DNA of 64,000 nucleotides from Bdellovibrionales bacterium (GTDB lineage Bacteria > Bdellovibrionota > Bdellovibrionia > Bdellovibrionales > UBA1609). Where the stretch lies: the NCBI GenBank assembly GCA_019637855.1, contig JAHBUX010000003.1, positions 1-64,000 on the forward strand, in the 5' to 3' direction. Each line of letters begins with the position of its first letter. Positions within the stretch are counted from its first letter, which is position 1. The position numbers were made by a program, and so were the translations under genes. Under the pieces are notes generated by a model, which was given only the letters and a program-made list of their open reading frames with translations, made no database searches and was not told the DNA's origin. This document shows, in pieces, positions 33,294 through 41,615 of this stretch.

Positions 33294-35705
33294 CTAGACG
33301 CGAATACGCATCGAGTAGAAAGAACGGTACACGAAGTACAGACCGATCACAAAGAGCACGCTACCGATAGTCATAGCCACGTTACGCTGAGCTTCCACAG
33401 CAATCTCAACCGCCAGCAAACCAAACAGAGTCGTGAATTTGATGATCGGGTTTAAAGCCACCGACGAAGTGTCTTTGAACGGGTCACCTACGGTATCGCC
33501 CACCACAGTGGCCGAGTGCAAGGCCGTGCCTTTTTCGCGCAAGTCGACTTCCACGTACTTCTTCGCGTTATCCCAAGCACCGCCGGCATTCGCCATAAAC
33601 ATAGCCTGGAACAAACCAAACACCGCAATCGACACCAAGTAGCTGGCAAAGAAAGTCGGATCAAAGCAAGCAAAAGCCAGTGTGAAGCAGAACAACACAC
33701 CGAAGATATTGATCATGCCGTTTTGAGCATAGACCGTACAGATCTTCACAACCTCTTTCGACTTCTCAGTCGAAGCGGCCTCTTGGCTGTCCAAACGGAT
33801 GTTCTTCTTGATGTACTCAACCGCGCGGTAAGCGCCAGTCGTCACGGCCTGCATCGAAGCGCCAGTGAACCAGAAGATCACCGCACCACCGGTCAACAGA
33901 CCCAGCATCACGCGCGGATCCAAAAGATCCAACTTCAAGTTCAGCAACAAGATAATCGAGAAGATCATCGTGGTCGCACCAATCACAGCGGTACCCACAA
34001 GCACCGGCTTAGCGGTGGCTTTAAAGGTGTTACCGGCCGAATCGTTCTCTTCCAGCAAGAGTTTGCCTTTTTCATAATCCGGCTTGAAGCCGTACTCGCG
34101 CTGGAAATCCGCGGGAGTGACTTGTTCAATCTGGGAAAGTTCGAACACCGACTGAGCGTTGTCCGTCACCGGACCATAGGAGTCCACAGCGATGGTCACA
34201 GGGCCCATACCCAAGAAACCGAAAGCGAGCAGACCGAAAGCGAACACAGCCGGGTAGACCATGATCTCAGTCAGACCCAAAGTTGAAGTGTAGTACGCCA
34301 CGAACATCAGAGCCGCGATCGTCATACCCTTCCAGAAGGCCGACAAGTTACCAGCCACAAGGCCGGAGAGGATGGTCAGCGAAGCGCCGCCCTCACGCGA
34401 AGCATTCACGATCTCGCCCACGTGACGTGAGTGCGAGGAAGTAAATACTTTGGTGAATTCGGGAATCAAAGCGCCAGCCAAAGTGCCGCAAGAGATGATG
34501 ACAGAGAGCTTCCACCACATGCCGTGGGGCAAGTAGTTCAACAACTCGTAAGACACCAAGAAGGTCACAGCGATCGAGATCACCGAGCTCAACCAAACCA
34601 GGCTAGTCAAAGGAGCTTCGAAGTTAAACTTGGGCGTGCCTTTGAACATGCCGGTCGTGATTACGCGATTGATCCAGTAGGACACAATCGACGTTACAAC
34701 CATCAAGATACGCATGGCGAAGATCCACACAATCATCTTGGCTTGCAAAACGCCGCCATCTTGACCCAAAGCCAAAGTGCCTTCGGGAGTCATCGACATA
34801 CCGACGGCCAAAACGATAAACGAGATCAGAGCCACACCCGTCACGCCGTAGGTCTCAAAACCATCGGCCGTCGGGCCTACCGAGTCGCCGGCGTTGTCCC
34901 CGGTACAGTCGGCGATCACACCCGGGTTACGAGCGTCATCTTCTTTAATGTTAAATACGATCTTCATTAAGTCCGAACCAATGTCGGCAATCTTAGTGAA
35001 GATACCGCCGGCCACGCGCAGAGCCGAAGCGCCGAGCGATTCACCGATGGCGAAACCGATAAAGCAAGCACCGGCCAAATCGGACGGAACCACCAACAGA
35101 ATCACCAACATCATGATCAGCTCTGTGCAAATCAGCAAAACGCCGATCGACATACCCGAGCGCAGCGGAATATCCATGATATCCCAGCCGTTGCCACCTT
35201 TGAGCGAAGCAAAGGCCGTACGCGAGTTGGCGTAAGTGTTGATGCGGATACCGAAGAAGGCCACCGCGAAAGAGCCCAAAATACCAAGCACCGACCACAA
35301 GAGAACCAGCAACACGCGGTCCACTTCCATATGGCGCAAGAAGTAGAAGTAGTAGATCATCGCAGCGCCAATCAGCACCTCGAGAATGATCAGGAACTTA
35401 CCCTGTTGCCACATATAGGTTTTGCAAGTTTCATAAATCAGATCGGAGATGCTCAACATCTTGCGATGCACAGGCAAACGCTTGATGCCGATGAACTCCC
35501 ACAGGCCGAACAGCATACCGAGGGCACAAACCACAATGCCCATATAAAGGATGCTAGTGCCGGAGACGACGCTTCCAAAGAAGTTCATCTCAACCGAGAG
35601 GTCTGGGATCTTGAGGTCCGCTTCACTGGCGAACGCAGGGAAGGCAGAGAGCAAGAGTGTCTGCAACAGCAGACCAATGCTCAAACGACGCGGAATGGTG
35701 CTCAT
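33294..35705 (-). CDS. hppA: Membrane-bound H+-translocating pyrophosphatase
   Basis: 803 residues with about 16 helices and a cleavable-looking N-terminal signal. It couples pyrophosphate hydrolysis to proton (or sodium) export. The acidic PPi loops are DCTGDNAGDSVGPTADG (~266-282) and GDTVGDPFKDTSSVALN near the C-terminus. The potassium-site position reads GNTFKAT, with Lys where K+-dependent enzymes have Ala, so it is probably K+-independent; the +3 position is Ala. AGGAGA precedes the ATG. It ends in a strong bidirectional terminator. Using PPi from nucleotide catabolism would suit a nucleic-acid scavenger. Confidence 0.93.
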   Translation of the reverse strand: MSTIPRRLSIGLLLQTLLLSAFPAFASEADLKIPDLSVEMNFFGSVVSGTSILYMGIVVCALGMLFGLWEFIGIKRLPVHRKMLSISDLIYETCKTYMWQQGKFLIILEVLIGAAMIYYFYFLRHMEVDRVLLVLLWSVLGILGSFAVAFFGIRINTYANSRTAFASLKGGNGWDIMDIPLRSGMSIGVLLICTELIMMLVILLVVPSDLAGACFIGFAIGESLGASALRVAGGIFTKIADIGSDLMKIVFNIKEDDARNPGVIADCTGDNAGDSVGPTADGFETYGVTGVALISFIVLAVGMSMTPEGTLALGQDGGVLQAKMIVWIFAMRILMVVTSIVSYWINRVITTGMFKGTPKFNFEAPLTSLVWLSSVISIAVTFLVSYELLNYLPHGMWWKLSVIISCGTLAGALIPEFTKVFTSSHSRHVGEIVNASREGGASLTILSGLVAGNLSAFWKGMTIAALMFVAYYTSTLGLTEIMVYPAVFAFGLLAFGFLGMGPVTIAVDSYGPVTDNAQSVFELSQIEQVTPADFQREYGFKPDYEKGKLLLEENDSAGNTFKATAKPVLVGTAVIGATTMIFSIILLLNLKLDLLDPRVMLGLLTGGAVIFWFTGASMQAVTTGAYRAVEYIKKNIRLDSQEAASTEKSKEVVKICTVYAQNGMINIFGVLFCFTLAFACFDPTFFASYLVSIAVFGLFQAMFMANAGGAWDNAKKYVEVDLREKGTALHSATVVGDTVGDPFKDTSSVALNPIIKFTTLFGLLAVEIAVEAQRNVAMTIGSVLFVIGLYFVYRSFYSMRIRV

Positions 35706-35746
35706 TAGGTGTTCTCCTAGGGCTTGTGACAGATTTGTGCTGAGGT

Positions 35747-35775
35747 AAATTGTTCGAGAACTGACAGCGTGTCAA
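35747..35775 (-). promoter_or_regulatory. Candidate hppA promoter
   Basis: On the minus strand a perfect TTGACA (35775-35770) is followed after 17 nt by CAATTT (35752-35747), 42 nt before the hppA ATG. The -35 is ideal and the -10 is poor, so an activator or a weak promoter is possible. Confidence 0.4.
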
Positions 35776-35822
35776 TTCTCTCTCTTCATTTATGCGACAG
35801 GTTAAAAATCTGTAATTACCGA

Positions 35823-36041
35823 CTAATCGACCGATTCATCGGGCATATCTTCGCCCTGAGTTCCATCGGGAAGAGCCGGAGTTGCAGGCTCACCCTCAGC
35901 CGGAAGCTCCCCCTCAGGCGTCGGACCAGGCGAGAGCTCTGCCGGAGCTTCGGGCGGAGGTGGTTGAACATCACGCGTGCACTTCGAGCAACCGTTCAAT
36001 AATGCAGCGAAAAACAGACCCACGAGCAAAATACGTTTCAT
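35823..36041 (-). CDS. Small Pro-rich acidic lipoprotein
   Basis: About 72 residues with a lipobox (ALLNGC) and a mature tail almost wholly of Pro, Glu, Ala and Gly, ending acidic. Unstructured periplasmic lipoprotein; no family. The ATG at 36041 has GAAGGAGA 7 nt upstream, and the gene lies 13 bp behind the aminotransferase, so it is the tail of that operon. Confidence 0.65.
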   Translation of the reverse strand: MKRILLVGLFFAALLNGCSKCTRDVQPPPPEAPAELSPGPTPEGELPAEGEPATPALPDGTQGEDMPDESVD

Positions 36042-36054
36042 CTGACTGTCTCCT

Positions 36055-37011
36055 TCAAAACGGCGTTCTGAGCGCCGCATCTTCGGCCATACGCTGCATC
36101 AGCAGACGATTCAAGGCCTGTGTAATTTCTCCTGCTCGGCCCACGCCGATTGGATCCCCGTCTAAAGTGCTCACCGGCAATACGCCGAGAGTTGTACCCA
36201 CAAAAGCGGCCTCGCGCGCACGGCGCACGTCGTCTTTGTGTAGGTCGGCCAAACGCACCCCTTTCACACCGGGAAGTGTTTCGGCCAGCTTCATCACCAC
36301 GGACACCGTGGTGCCGCGCAATGTGTAGTCGAACTTCGGCACCAAGACCTCACCATCTTGTGTGACGATCAAAAGATTCTCAGTTGCGCCCTCACACACC
36401 CAACCCTCCGCATTCACGCTGATGGCGAAGTCGAAACCTTTGTCGACGGTCTCTTTCTTCATCAACACGTTCTGCAAATAGTTGCAGGATTTGATCTGAC
36501 TCCAAGGCGTCTCTTTGGCCGGAATGCTGGAGAACATCGCTCGCACACCCTGGGCATAGAGTTCTGCAGAAGGCGGCTTCATGGTCGTGATGGCCGCGTA
36601 GACCTGATGACCCACGACTTCCGCAGGGCTCGGAGAGAATCCTCCGGGCCCACGCGTGACGTAAAGGCGCAAAATCCCCGTCGGCGAATCACAAAGTTTA
36701 GCGAGATTCACACAGATGGCTTCGATCTCTTTTAAAGGTTTCGGCAGTTGCATTTCAATGGCGCGGGCCGAACGCTCGAGCCGCGCCAAGTGCGCCTGCA
36801 AGTCGATATAGGCGCGGGCATGTATTCTCGTCGCTTCAAACACTGCATCACCGCGGTGAAAACCATGATCATCCATCGGCACATTCATAGCCCAGGGCTC
36901 TTTGAAGTATCCACCCAACCAGCTCGAGTAAAACCCGAGATAATTATTCCAGTGCGGGTGACCAGAGCGGGTTAAACGGCCCAGCGCCTCTTCCAGCGAG
37001 TTCCAGCTCAT
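36055..37011 (-). CDS. Class-IV PLP aminotransferase
   Basis: 318 residues of the branched-chain / D-amino-acid aminotransferase and aminodeoxychorismate lyase fold. Visible are [16 protein letters not shown] (~47-62), the catalytic lysine in [15 protein letters not shown] (~173-187) and [12 protein letters not shown] (~206-217). The signature does not settle between Dat, IlvE and PabC. It overlaps the RimK-like gene by 4 bp and leads the small lipoprotein by 13 bp. Its place behind RimB/RimK genes suggests an amino-acid supply or modification task linked to them. Confidence 0.82.
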   Translation of the reverse strand: MSWNSLEEALGRLTRSGHPHWNNYLGFYSSWLGGYFKEPWAMNVPMDDHGFHRGDAVFEATRIHARAYIDLQAHLARLERSARAIEMQLPKPLKEIEAICVNLAKLCDSPTGILRLYVTRGPGGFSPSPAEVVGHQVYAAITTMKPPSAELYAQGVRAMFSSIPAKETPWSQIKSCNYLQNVLMKKETVDKGFDFAISVNAEGWVCEGATENLLIVTQDGEVLVPKFDYTLRGTTVSVVMKLAETLPGVKGVRLADLHKDDVRRAREAAFVGTTLGVLPVSTLDGDPIGVGRAGEITQALNRLLMQRMAEDAALRTPF

Positions 37012-37913
37012 CCCTTGCCTTTCGTCTTCGAAGCTCCGGGTTTGGCGTTCTTTTCGATGTAATCGATGACCATCGAGGCTACATCTTTGCCGGTGGATTT
37101 CTCAATGCCCTCTAAACCCGGCGACGAATTCACCTCGATCACCAGCGGCCCGTGCTTGGAACGAATGATATCCACGCCGGAAACATTCAAACCCATAGCT
37201 GTGGCCGCCCGTTGAGCGGTCTTGCGTTCTTCCGGTGTCAGCTTCACTTCCATGGCCGAACCGCCGCGATGCAAGTTGGAGCGAAAATCCCCGCTCTTCG
37301 CTTTACGCATCATCGCCGCCACCACTTTTCCACCCACGACAAAACAGCGGATGTCGGCGCCTTCAGCCTCTTTGATAAACTCTTGCACCAGAAAGTACTC
37401 ATCCAGATCGCGAAAGGCATCGATCACGGACTCGGCCGCAGCTTCGGTCTCGGCCAACACCACACCTTTGCCCTGCGTGCCCTCAAGCAGCTTGATAACC
37501 AAAGGGGCGCCACCCACCAGCTTGATCAGCTCGCTCGACATTTTGGTGGAGTGAGCGAAGCCGGTGACCGGCATGCCGATCCCTTTGCGCGCCAGCAGTT
37601 GCAACGCGCGCAGTTTGTCGCGCGAGCGCGAGATGGCCACCGACTCATTTAAGCAATAGACATTCATCATTTCAAACTGACGCAAAACCGCGGTCGCATA
37701 AAATGTAACGGATGCGCCGACGCGAGGAATGATCGCATCGAAGTCGTCCAGTTTGCGACTGCGATAGTAAACCATCGGTCGATGCGAGGTCACATCCATG
37801 TAGCACAAGAGCGGGTCAATGACCTGTACGCTATGCCCGCGCTTTTCAGCCGCGGCGACGAGACGGGACGTGGAGTACAAGGCCGCGTTTTGCGATAGGA
37901 TCCCAATCTTCAT
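37008..37913 (-). CDS. RimK-type ATP-grasp amino-acid ligase
   Basis: 301 residues of the RimK family, which adds glutamate to the C-terminus of ribosomal protein S6 or makes related peptide bonds. Key blocks are [18 protein letters not shown] (~65-82), the Gly-rich ATP loop [12 protein letters not shown] (~144-155), [15 protein letters not shown] and the Mg site [14 protein letters not shown] (~270-283). It overlaps the RimB-like gene before it and the aminotransferase after it by 4 bp each. S6 glutamylation is the default call; ligation of another amino acid to another target is possible. Confidence 0.88.
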   Translation of the reverse strand: MKIGILSQNAALYSTSRLVAAAEKRGHSVQVIDPLLCYMDVTSHRPMVYYRSRKLDDFDAIIPRVGASVTFYATAVLRQFEMMNVYCLNESVAISRSRDKLRALQLLARKGIGMPVTGFAHSTKMSSELIKLVGGAPLVIKLLEGTQGKGVVLAETEAAAESVIDAFRDLDEYFLVQEFIKEAEGADIRCFVVGGKVVAAMMRKAKSGDFRSNLHRGGSAMEVKLTPEERKTAQRAATAMGLNVSGVDIIRSKHGPLVIEVNSSPGLEGIEKSTGKDVASMVIDYIEKNAKPGASKTKGKG

Positions 37914-38356
37914 GGTTCAACTCTTTCTTCGCTTTGCAGAAAACTGCGAGCCGGATGAACAAGAAACCGGCCCTTTAAGGCTTGCCGGCCGAGCAGCATC
38001 CGAAAGCCCATGGGATCGCGATTTACCAGAGTGACCTCCACCGGCCAAGTCTCTTCCCCAAGCTTTAACGAAGTCATGATGACCGGGCGCAAGGTAGAAT
38101 GGCCTAAAGAGCTCTTTACCCGGCGCTTCTCGATCAGGCGGGCACGGGTGCGCACCCCGTGATGAGGGTTTAATTGTGTGGTGACGACAAAACTCACCCA
38201 CCTTTCCTCACCGATACGAAGATATTTGATTTTAGTGGCATGTAGAGCGCAAGTGCGAGCGCCGGTATCGACTTTGACTTTAATGGCCTCAATGCCCAGA
38301 TCCGGAAGCCCCACCCATTCACGCCAGCCGATTTTTTTGTAATTACCCAGAGTCAT
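37910..38356 (-). CDS. RimB-like retropepsin-fold protease
   Basis: About 148 residues of the family labelled ATP-dependent zinc protease / RimB (PF05618-type). The aspartic-protease-like core is [13 protein letters not shown] (~30-42) with the D-T-G catalytic triplet, and the second half ends [11 protein letters not shown]. In rimABK-type operons RimB processes the tails made by RimK. The ATG at 38356 is chosen because the longer frame to 38407 crosses a strong terminator. It is the first gene of a four-gene operon. Confidence 0.82.
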   Translation of the reverse strand: MTLGNYKKIGWREWVGLPDLGIEAIKVKVDTGARTCALHATKIKYLRIGEERWVSFVVTTQLNPHHGVRTRARLIEKRRVKSSLGHSTLRPVIMTSLKLGEETWPVEVTLVNRDPMGFRMLLGRQALKGRFLVHPARSFLQSEERVEP

Positions 38357-38377
38357 GCTCACCAGATTAAAAGAAAA

Positions 38378-38399
38378 AAGGGGTTTCGAAAAACCCCTT
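38378..38399 (-). terminator. Intrinsic terminator after the Lys/Ala-rich gene
   Basis: A 9-bp stem (AAGGGGTTT/AAACCCCTT on the plus strand) with a 4-nt loop, followed on the minus strand by TTTTCTTTT. It ends the transcript of the small gene at 38433 before rimB begins. Confidence 0.8.
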
Positions 38400-38432
38400 C
38401 TTTGCAAAAGACAGAATTTAGCCGGTCACTAA

Positions 38433-38645
38433 TTAGTGGCCAGTGTGTTCTTTCTTTTCTTCTTTCTTAGCTGCGCCTTTTTTGGCGGCTTTTTTAGCAT
38501 CTTTAGTAGCAGTTGCAGCAGCGTCAGCGGCCGGAGCAGCAGTTTCTGCAGTCGGAGCCGGAGTCGCGGGAGCAGCCGGAGCTTTGTCAGTAGCGTAAGC
38601 AACCGAACCCATAACCATCATTGCGGATACTACGAATTTGAACAT
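38433..38645 (-). CDS. Small exported Lys/Ala-rich protein
   Basis: 70 residues with a signal peptide (ends Y-A-T-D) and a mature part of Ala/Pro/Thr then a K-K-A-A-K-K-G-A-A-K-K-E run, a histone-H1-like composition but carried on an export signal. A near-perfect AAGGAGGG precedes the ATG. Strong ribosome site, own terminator and small size point to high expression. It may be a surface or periplasmic polycation; homology is not reliable because of composition. Confidence 0.65.
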   Translation of the reverse strand: MFKFVVSAMMVMGSVAYATDKAPAAPATPAPTAETAAPAADAAATATKDAKKAAKKGAAKKEEKKEHTGH

Positions 38646-38736
38646 GAAATCCCTCCTTATTTCTAGGTGCATGTTCGAGTATTGATGTCTGAATGCTAGA
38701 CCTAGGGCTGGGCCATTGCAAACAGCATCTTTCTAT

Positions 38737-39921
38737 CTAATGCGTCGCGGTTCCTCGCTGCATTTGGTCTTTCAGATTCTTCAACCGCGCGCGCTCTTCC
38801 AAGGGAAGGTTCGTTCCCGCACTGCCCGAATAGCCCATATAGAGACTTGCCTCCAAGCGACCGAAGCAGCGCTCGGCCAACGACGATTTGGGATCCTTGA
38901 GCGCACAAGCTTCGTAATAGCTTTCATGCAGATTCCATGAGCCCAATTCGTCGAGCACTTCGTAGGCGCGGCCCAGCATGTACAGCGCCCGCGCTTGATC
39001 TGCCGGCGCTTTGAGCAGTTTCATCCCCTCGTGCAGAGCGGCCGTAGCGCGCAAGTACTCCACATCGCCGGCGTGGTCCTTCTCAAAATGCTGAATGGCC
39101 GCAGCCTTCTTGAAACGACTGTCGACTTGCGCGAATAGATCCTTGGCATTGCGAATCGGTTGTTTTTTCTCCTTGGCCCATGCCGTGAGGGATTGGCGCC
39201 AACCATTGGCTTGCTCAGCGATGTAGTGAGGTGTAGCACCGCGCTCAAGGATCTTATCCAACTCTTTCAGTGCGCGCTGAGGAGCGTTCTCAACCCGAAT
39301 GATCAAAGCCAGATAGCGGCGTAGCAAAGATTCGAAATCAAAAGCATGATTCTGCAAAAACTCAGGCGAGTTGAGCAGACCTTCCATATAGGCGAGAGCT
39401 TTGTCGTATTTACGAGTGGCCACCAAGAGGTCGGCTTTCTCGAGTGGCTGCAAGCCGAGGTTATGAACCTGCTCTAAATCCCAGCCTGCTTTGCCCCCGG
39501 CTTGCGTCACCGAGTGACACTGAAAACAGTGCGACAGTGAAGCCTTGGCGGCTAGACGCGAGTATTCGTATTGACCCGCATCGAAGCTCTTCGAGGCGCG
39601 TGTCAGATCGTCTTTCAAATTGCTGAGTGAATACTCCAGCAGCAGATCATCGCCGATAAAAGGTTTGCCCTTTTCCGGATTGATATGGTGAGCGACTTGC
39701 GAAAACTCGCGCAAATAGCTGCGGATCTCATCGCGATTCTTCGGATCACGGTAGGCTTCACGGTCATAGAGGAAGGGCAAAAGCTTCTTCACGTCTTGAG
39801 CCATGTTCTGCATCTGCTTCGGCCAGGCCGCATCTTTCGCAGTCGTTGTAGAATCATTCGTGGTCGATTTGCAGGCGCTCAGAACGGCCAGTGCCAACAG
39901 AGAAATTACCGCCAATCTCAT
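38737..39921 (-). CDS. Lipoprotein with CXXCH haem motif and TPR-like repeats
   Basis: 394 residues: lipobox LSAC at ~14-17, then a helical domain with one haem-c motif C-F-Q-C-H (~132-136), and a C-terminal helical repeat region (~170-390) with L-Y-M-L-G-R-A-Y-E-V-L type TPR-like elements. The first domain recalls cytochrome c'-like lipoproteins. It would be a periplasmic-membrane haem protein; the redox role is not assigned. The gene is divergent from the lipoprotein at 39973 with a 51-bp gap that holds both ribosome sites. Confidence 0.75.
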   Translation of the reverse strand: MRLAVISLLALAVLSACKSTTNDSTTTAKDAAWPKQMQNMAQDVKKLLPFLYDREAYRDPKNRDEIRSYLREFSQVAHHINPEKGKPFIGDDLLLEYSLSNLKDDLTRASKSFDAGQYEYSRLAAKASLSHCFQCHSVTQAGGKAGWDLEQVHNLGLQPLEKADLLVATRKYDKALAYMEGLLNSPEFLQNHAFDFESLLRRYLALIIRVENAPQRALKELDKILERGATPHYIAEQANGWRQSLTAWAKEKKQPIRNAKDLFAQVDSRFKKAAAIQHFEKDHAGDVEYLRATAALHEGMKLLKAPADQARALYMLGRAYEVLDELGSWNLHESYYEACALKDPKSSLAERCFGRLEASLYMGYSGSAGTNLPLEERARLKNLKDQMQRGTATH

Positions 39922-39972
39922 TGTGCTCCCTCCGGGTTAGAAGTTACTATTTTAGAAACGCCGGAGGTCAAA

Positions 39973-40857
39973 ATGCAATGGCGCTGTTTTTTAGCGGCAA
40001 TCCTCATCACTGTCGGCGGCTGTGCCAGTGTGCGCACCTACGACATGAAAAAGCTCGAACGCGACTTTGGTCAAACCGTCCAGACCAGCGAAGCGATCGT
40101 GCAGAAATCGCAGAGTGACTACCGCGAAAAATCAACGCTGGTCGAGAGTTTAAAGAAAGGCGGCGATCCTGGCTTCAAAGAGGTCGAAGATAAGCTGCGC
40201 CGGCACCTGGGGATGATGGCGCTTAGCCTGGATAAAATGAACGCTCGTCATAAAACCATGCGCGAAGCCAATGGCCGCTTAGCCTCTTTGGGCTACGCCC
40301 GCCCCGAAGTTCAAAGTGGTGATCCGCAGTATGACAAGGTCACCGAAGCGGTGACCGACTTCCAGCATGCGGCCAAAGATGTGAACGCCGCGGTTTTAGA
40401 CTATTCGCGTGAGAGCAACTCACTGGCCGATGAGGTGTCCAAGCGCCGGCTGTTTTTCAACTTTGATATCGCCGACTTTCAAAAGCGTGTGCAAAACGCC
40501 ATCCGGGCCTCGCAGACCAATTTGACGGCGATGAACAAAGACGTGCAACGTTCGCAAGGCGTTGTGCTCAATTGGAACCGCAAAGAGTCGCGCAAGTCCC
40601 ACGAGGATCTTTTGCAAGCGATGGTCAGCGGCTCCCAGGAGTACGCGCAGAAGGCCAAGGGGCTCTCCGCCGCCTCACGCGAGATGAGTGATGCCACCGA
40701 CGGCGTGGCCAAGATTTCGACCATGGACCCACGCTGGAAGGATGCGCAAAAAGCCTCCGAAGCTTTCGAACAGACGGTTTTGGAATTGAAACGAATTGCA
40801 ACCAAGTTTCAAAACGATCTGGAGTTGTTTCGCCGGCCGGCTAGACCAGCGCCATAG
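39973..40857 (+). CDS. Coiled-coil lipoprotein
   Basis: 294 residues with a lipobox (TVGGC) and a long, mostly alpha-helical, highly charged body. It looks like a periplasmic coiled-coil protein; no family is recognised. GGAGG lies immediately before the ATG at 39973. A longer frame (from 39685) would be antisense to the haem-lipoprotein gene and is rejected. It overlaps the convergent uridine kinase by 17 bp. Confidence 0.7.
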   Translation: MQWRCFLAAILITVGGCASVRTYDMKKLERDFGQTVQTSEAIVQKSQSDYREKSTLVESLKKGGDPGFKEVEDKLRRHLGMMALSLDKMNARHKTMREANGRLASLGYARPEVQSGDPQYDKVTEAVTDFQHAAKDVNAAVLDYSRESNSLADEVSKRRLFFNFDIADFQKRVQNAIRASQTNLTAMNKDVQRSQGVVLNWNRKESRKSHEDLLQAMVSGSQEYAQKAKGLSAASREMSDATDGVAKISTMDPRWKDAQKASEAFEQTVLELKRIATKFQNDLELFRRPARPAP

Positions 40858-41494
40858 TGCCGGCTTTGGGATTTTTGAGCCCGTAGACGATCTCATCGAT
40901 CACCGGGCCAAAGCTCTTCTCGCCTGAGATCACGCGATCAGCAAAGCGCCGTGACGGCTCCACAAAGAGATCATGCATGGGTTTGACGTGATTGAGGAAT
41001 TGATCGCGTACGCCCTCAGGCGTGCGCCCACGTTCGCGGGTGTCACGCCCCAGACGCCGCTGAAAGCGCAAGTCTTCTTGTGTGTCGATAAAAAAAGCAA
41101 AATCGAGAAGGGGTCGCAGTTCGCTCTGGGTCAGCAGCAAAATCCCGTCGACAATTACAATCGGGCGACAGGGAAAAAAGGTCGACTCGAAAAGGCGCCG
41201 ATGACGGGCGAAATCGTAGTTGGGAACTAGGATATCGTGACCACTTTTAAGCGCCTTCAAATGCTCGACCATCAACTCGAACTCGATGGAGTCCGGGTGA
41301 TCGTAGTTCACTGTTCCACCGTCGCGATCGAAGTATTCATGCATGTCGCGATAGTAGGAGTCCTGCGCAAGAATGCCGCAGAAGTGATCCCCCAGATTGG
41401 CCTGAAGCATGCGGCCGAACGTGGTTTTGCCTGACCCGCTACCGCCGGAAACCCCGATCAGCAGCACAGCCGAAGTTGGAACAGATGTCGTCAT
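40841..41494 (-). CDS. udk: Second uridine kinase
   Basis: 217 residues, a paralogue of the kinase at 2663-3301: Walker A GGSGSGKT (~17-24), AQDSYYRDMHEYFDRDGGTVNYDHPDSIEF and R-F-Q-R-R-L-G-R-D-T-R-E-R-G-R-T. The ATG at 41494 is chosen because the longer frame (to 41575) would be made from one arm of a long hairpin element. The copy outside the uracil operon is the likely general salvage enzyme. Confidence 0.85.
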   Translation of the reverse strand: MTTSVPTSAVLLIGVSGGSGSGKTTFGRMLQANLGDHFCGILAQDSYYRDMHEYFDRDGGTVNYDHPDSIEFELMVEHLKALKSGHDILVPNYDFARHRRLFESTFFPCRPIVIVDGILLLTQSELRPLLDFAFFIDTQEDLRFQRRLGRDTRERGRTPEGVRDQFLNHVKPMHDLFVEPSRRFADRVISGEKSFGPVIDEIVYGLKNPKAGTMALV

Positions 41495-41517
41495 TCGTAT
41501 TTGCATTGATAGCGGGA

Positions 41518-41611
41518 AGTTCTGAAAAGTACCAGGTTCCTTTTTGGAATGCTGTGCGCCACTTCGTGGCTGCACTGCATTCCAAAAAGGAACCTGGTAC
41601 TTTTCAGAACT
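41518..41611. repeat. REPIN-like 94-bp hairpin element
   Basis: Perfect 35-bp inverted arms (41518-41552 and 41577-41611) flank a 24-bp centre that also folds (GTGC-GCCAC...GTGGC-GCAC with one bulge). Each arm is itself an imperfect palindrome around AAAAGTACC-A-GGTTCCTTTT. Two palindromic units in opposite orientation is the structure of REPINs. It sits between prfC's stop (41616) and the second udk gene. It may also end or stabilise the prfC transcript. Confidence 0.75.
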
Positions 41612-41615
41612 CCCC

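Noticed and set aside
39685-39972. Long N-terminal extension of the lipoprotein gene
   Set aside because: It is antisense to the haem-lipoprotein gene; a lipoprotein signal and GGAGG begin exactly at 39973.
41495-41575. N-terminal extension of the second uridine kinase
   Set aside because: It is made from one arm of the REPIN-like hairpin, so it is unlikely to be translated.
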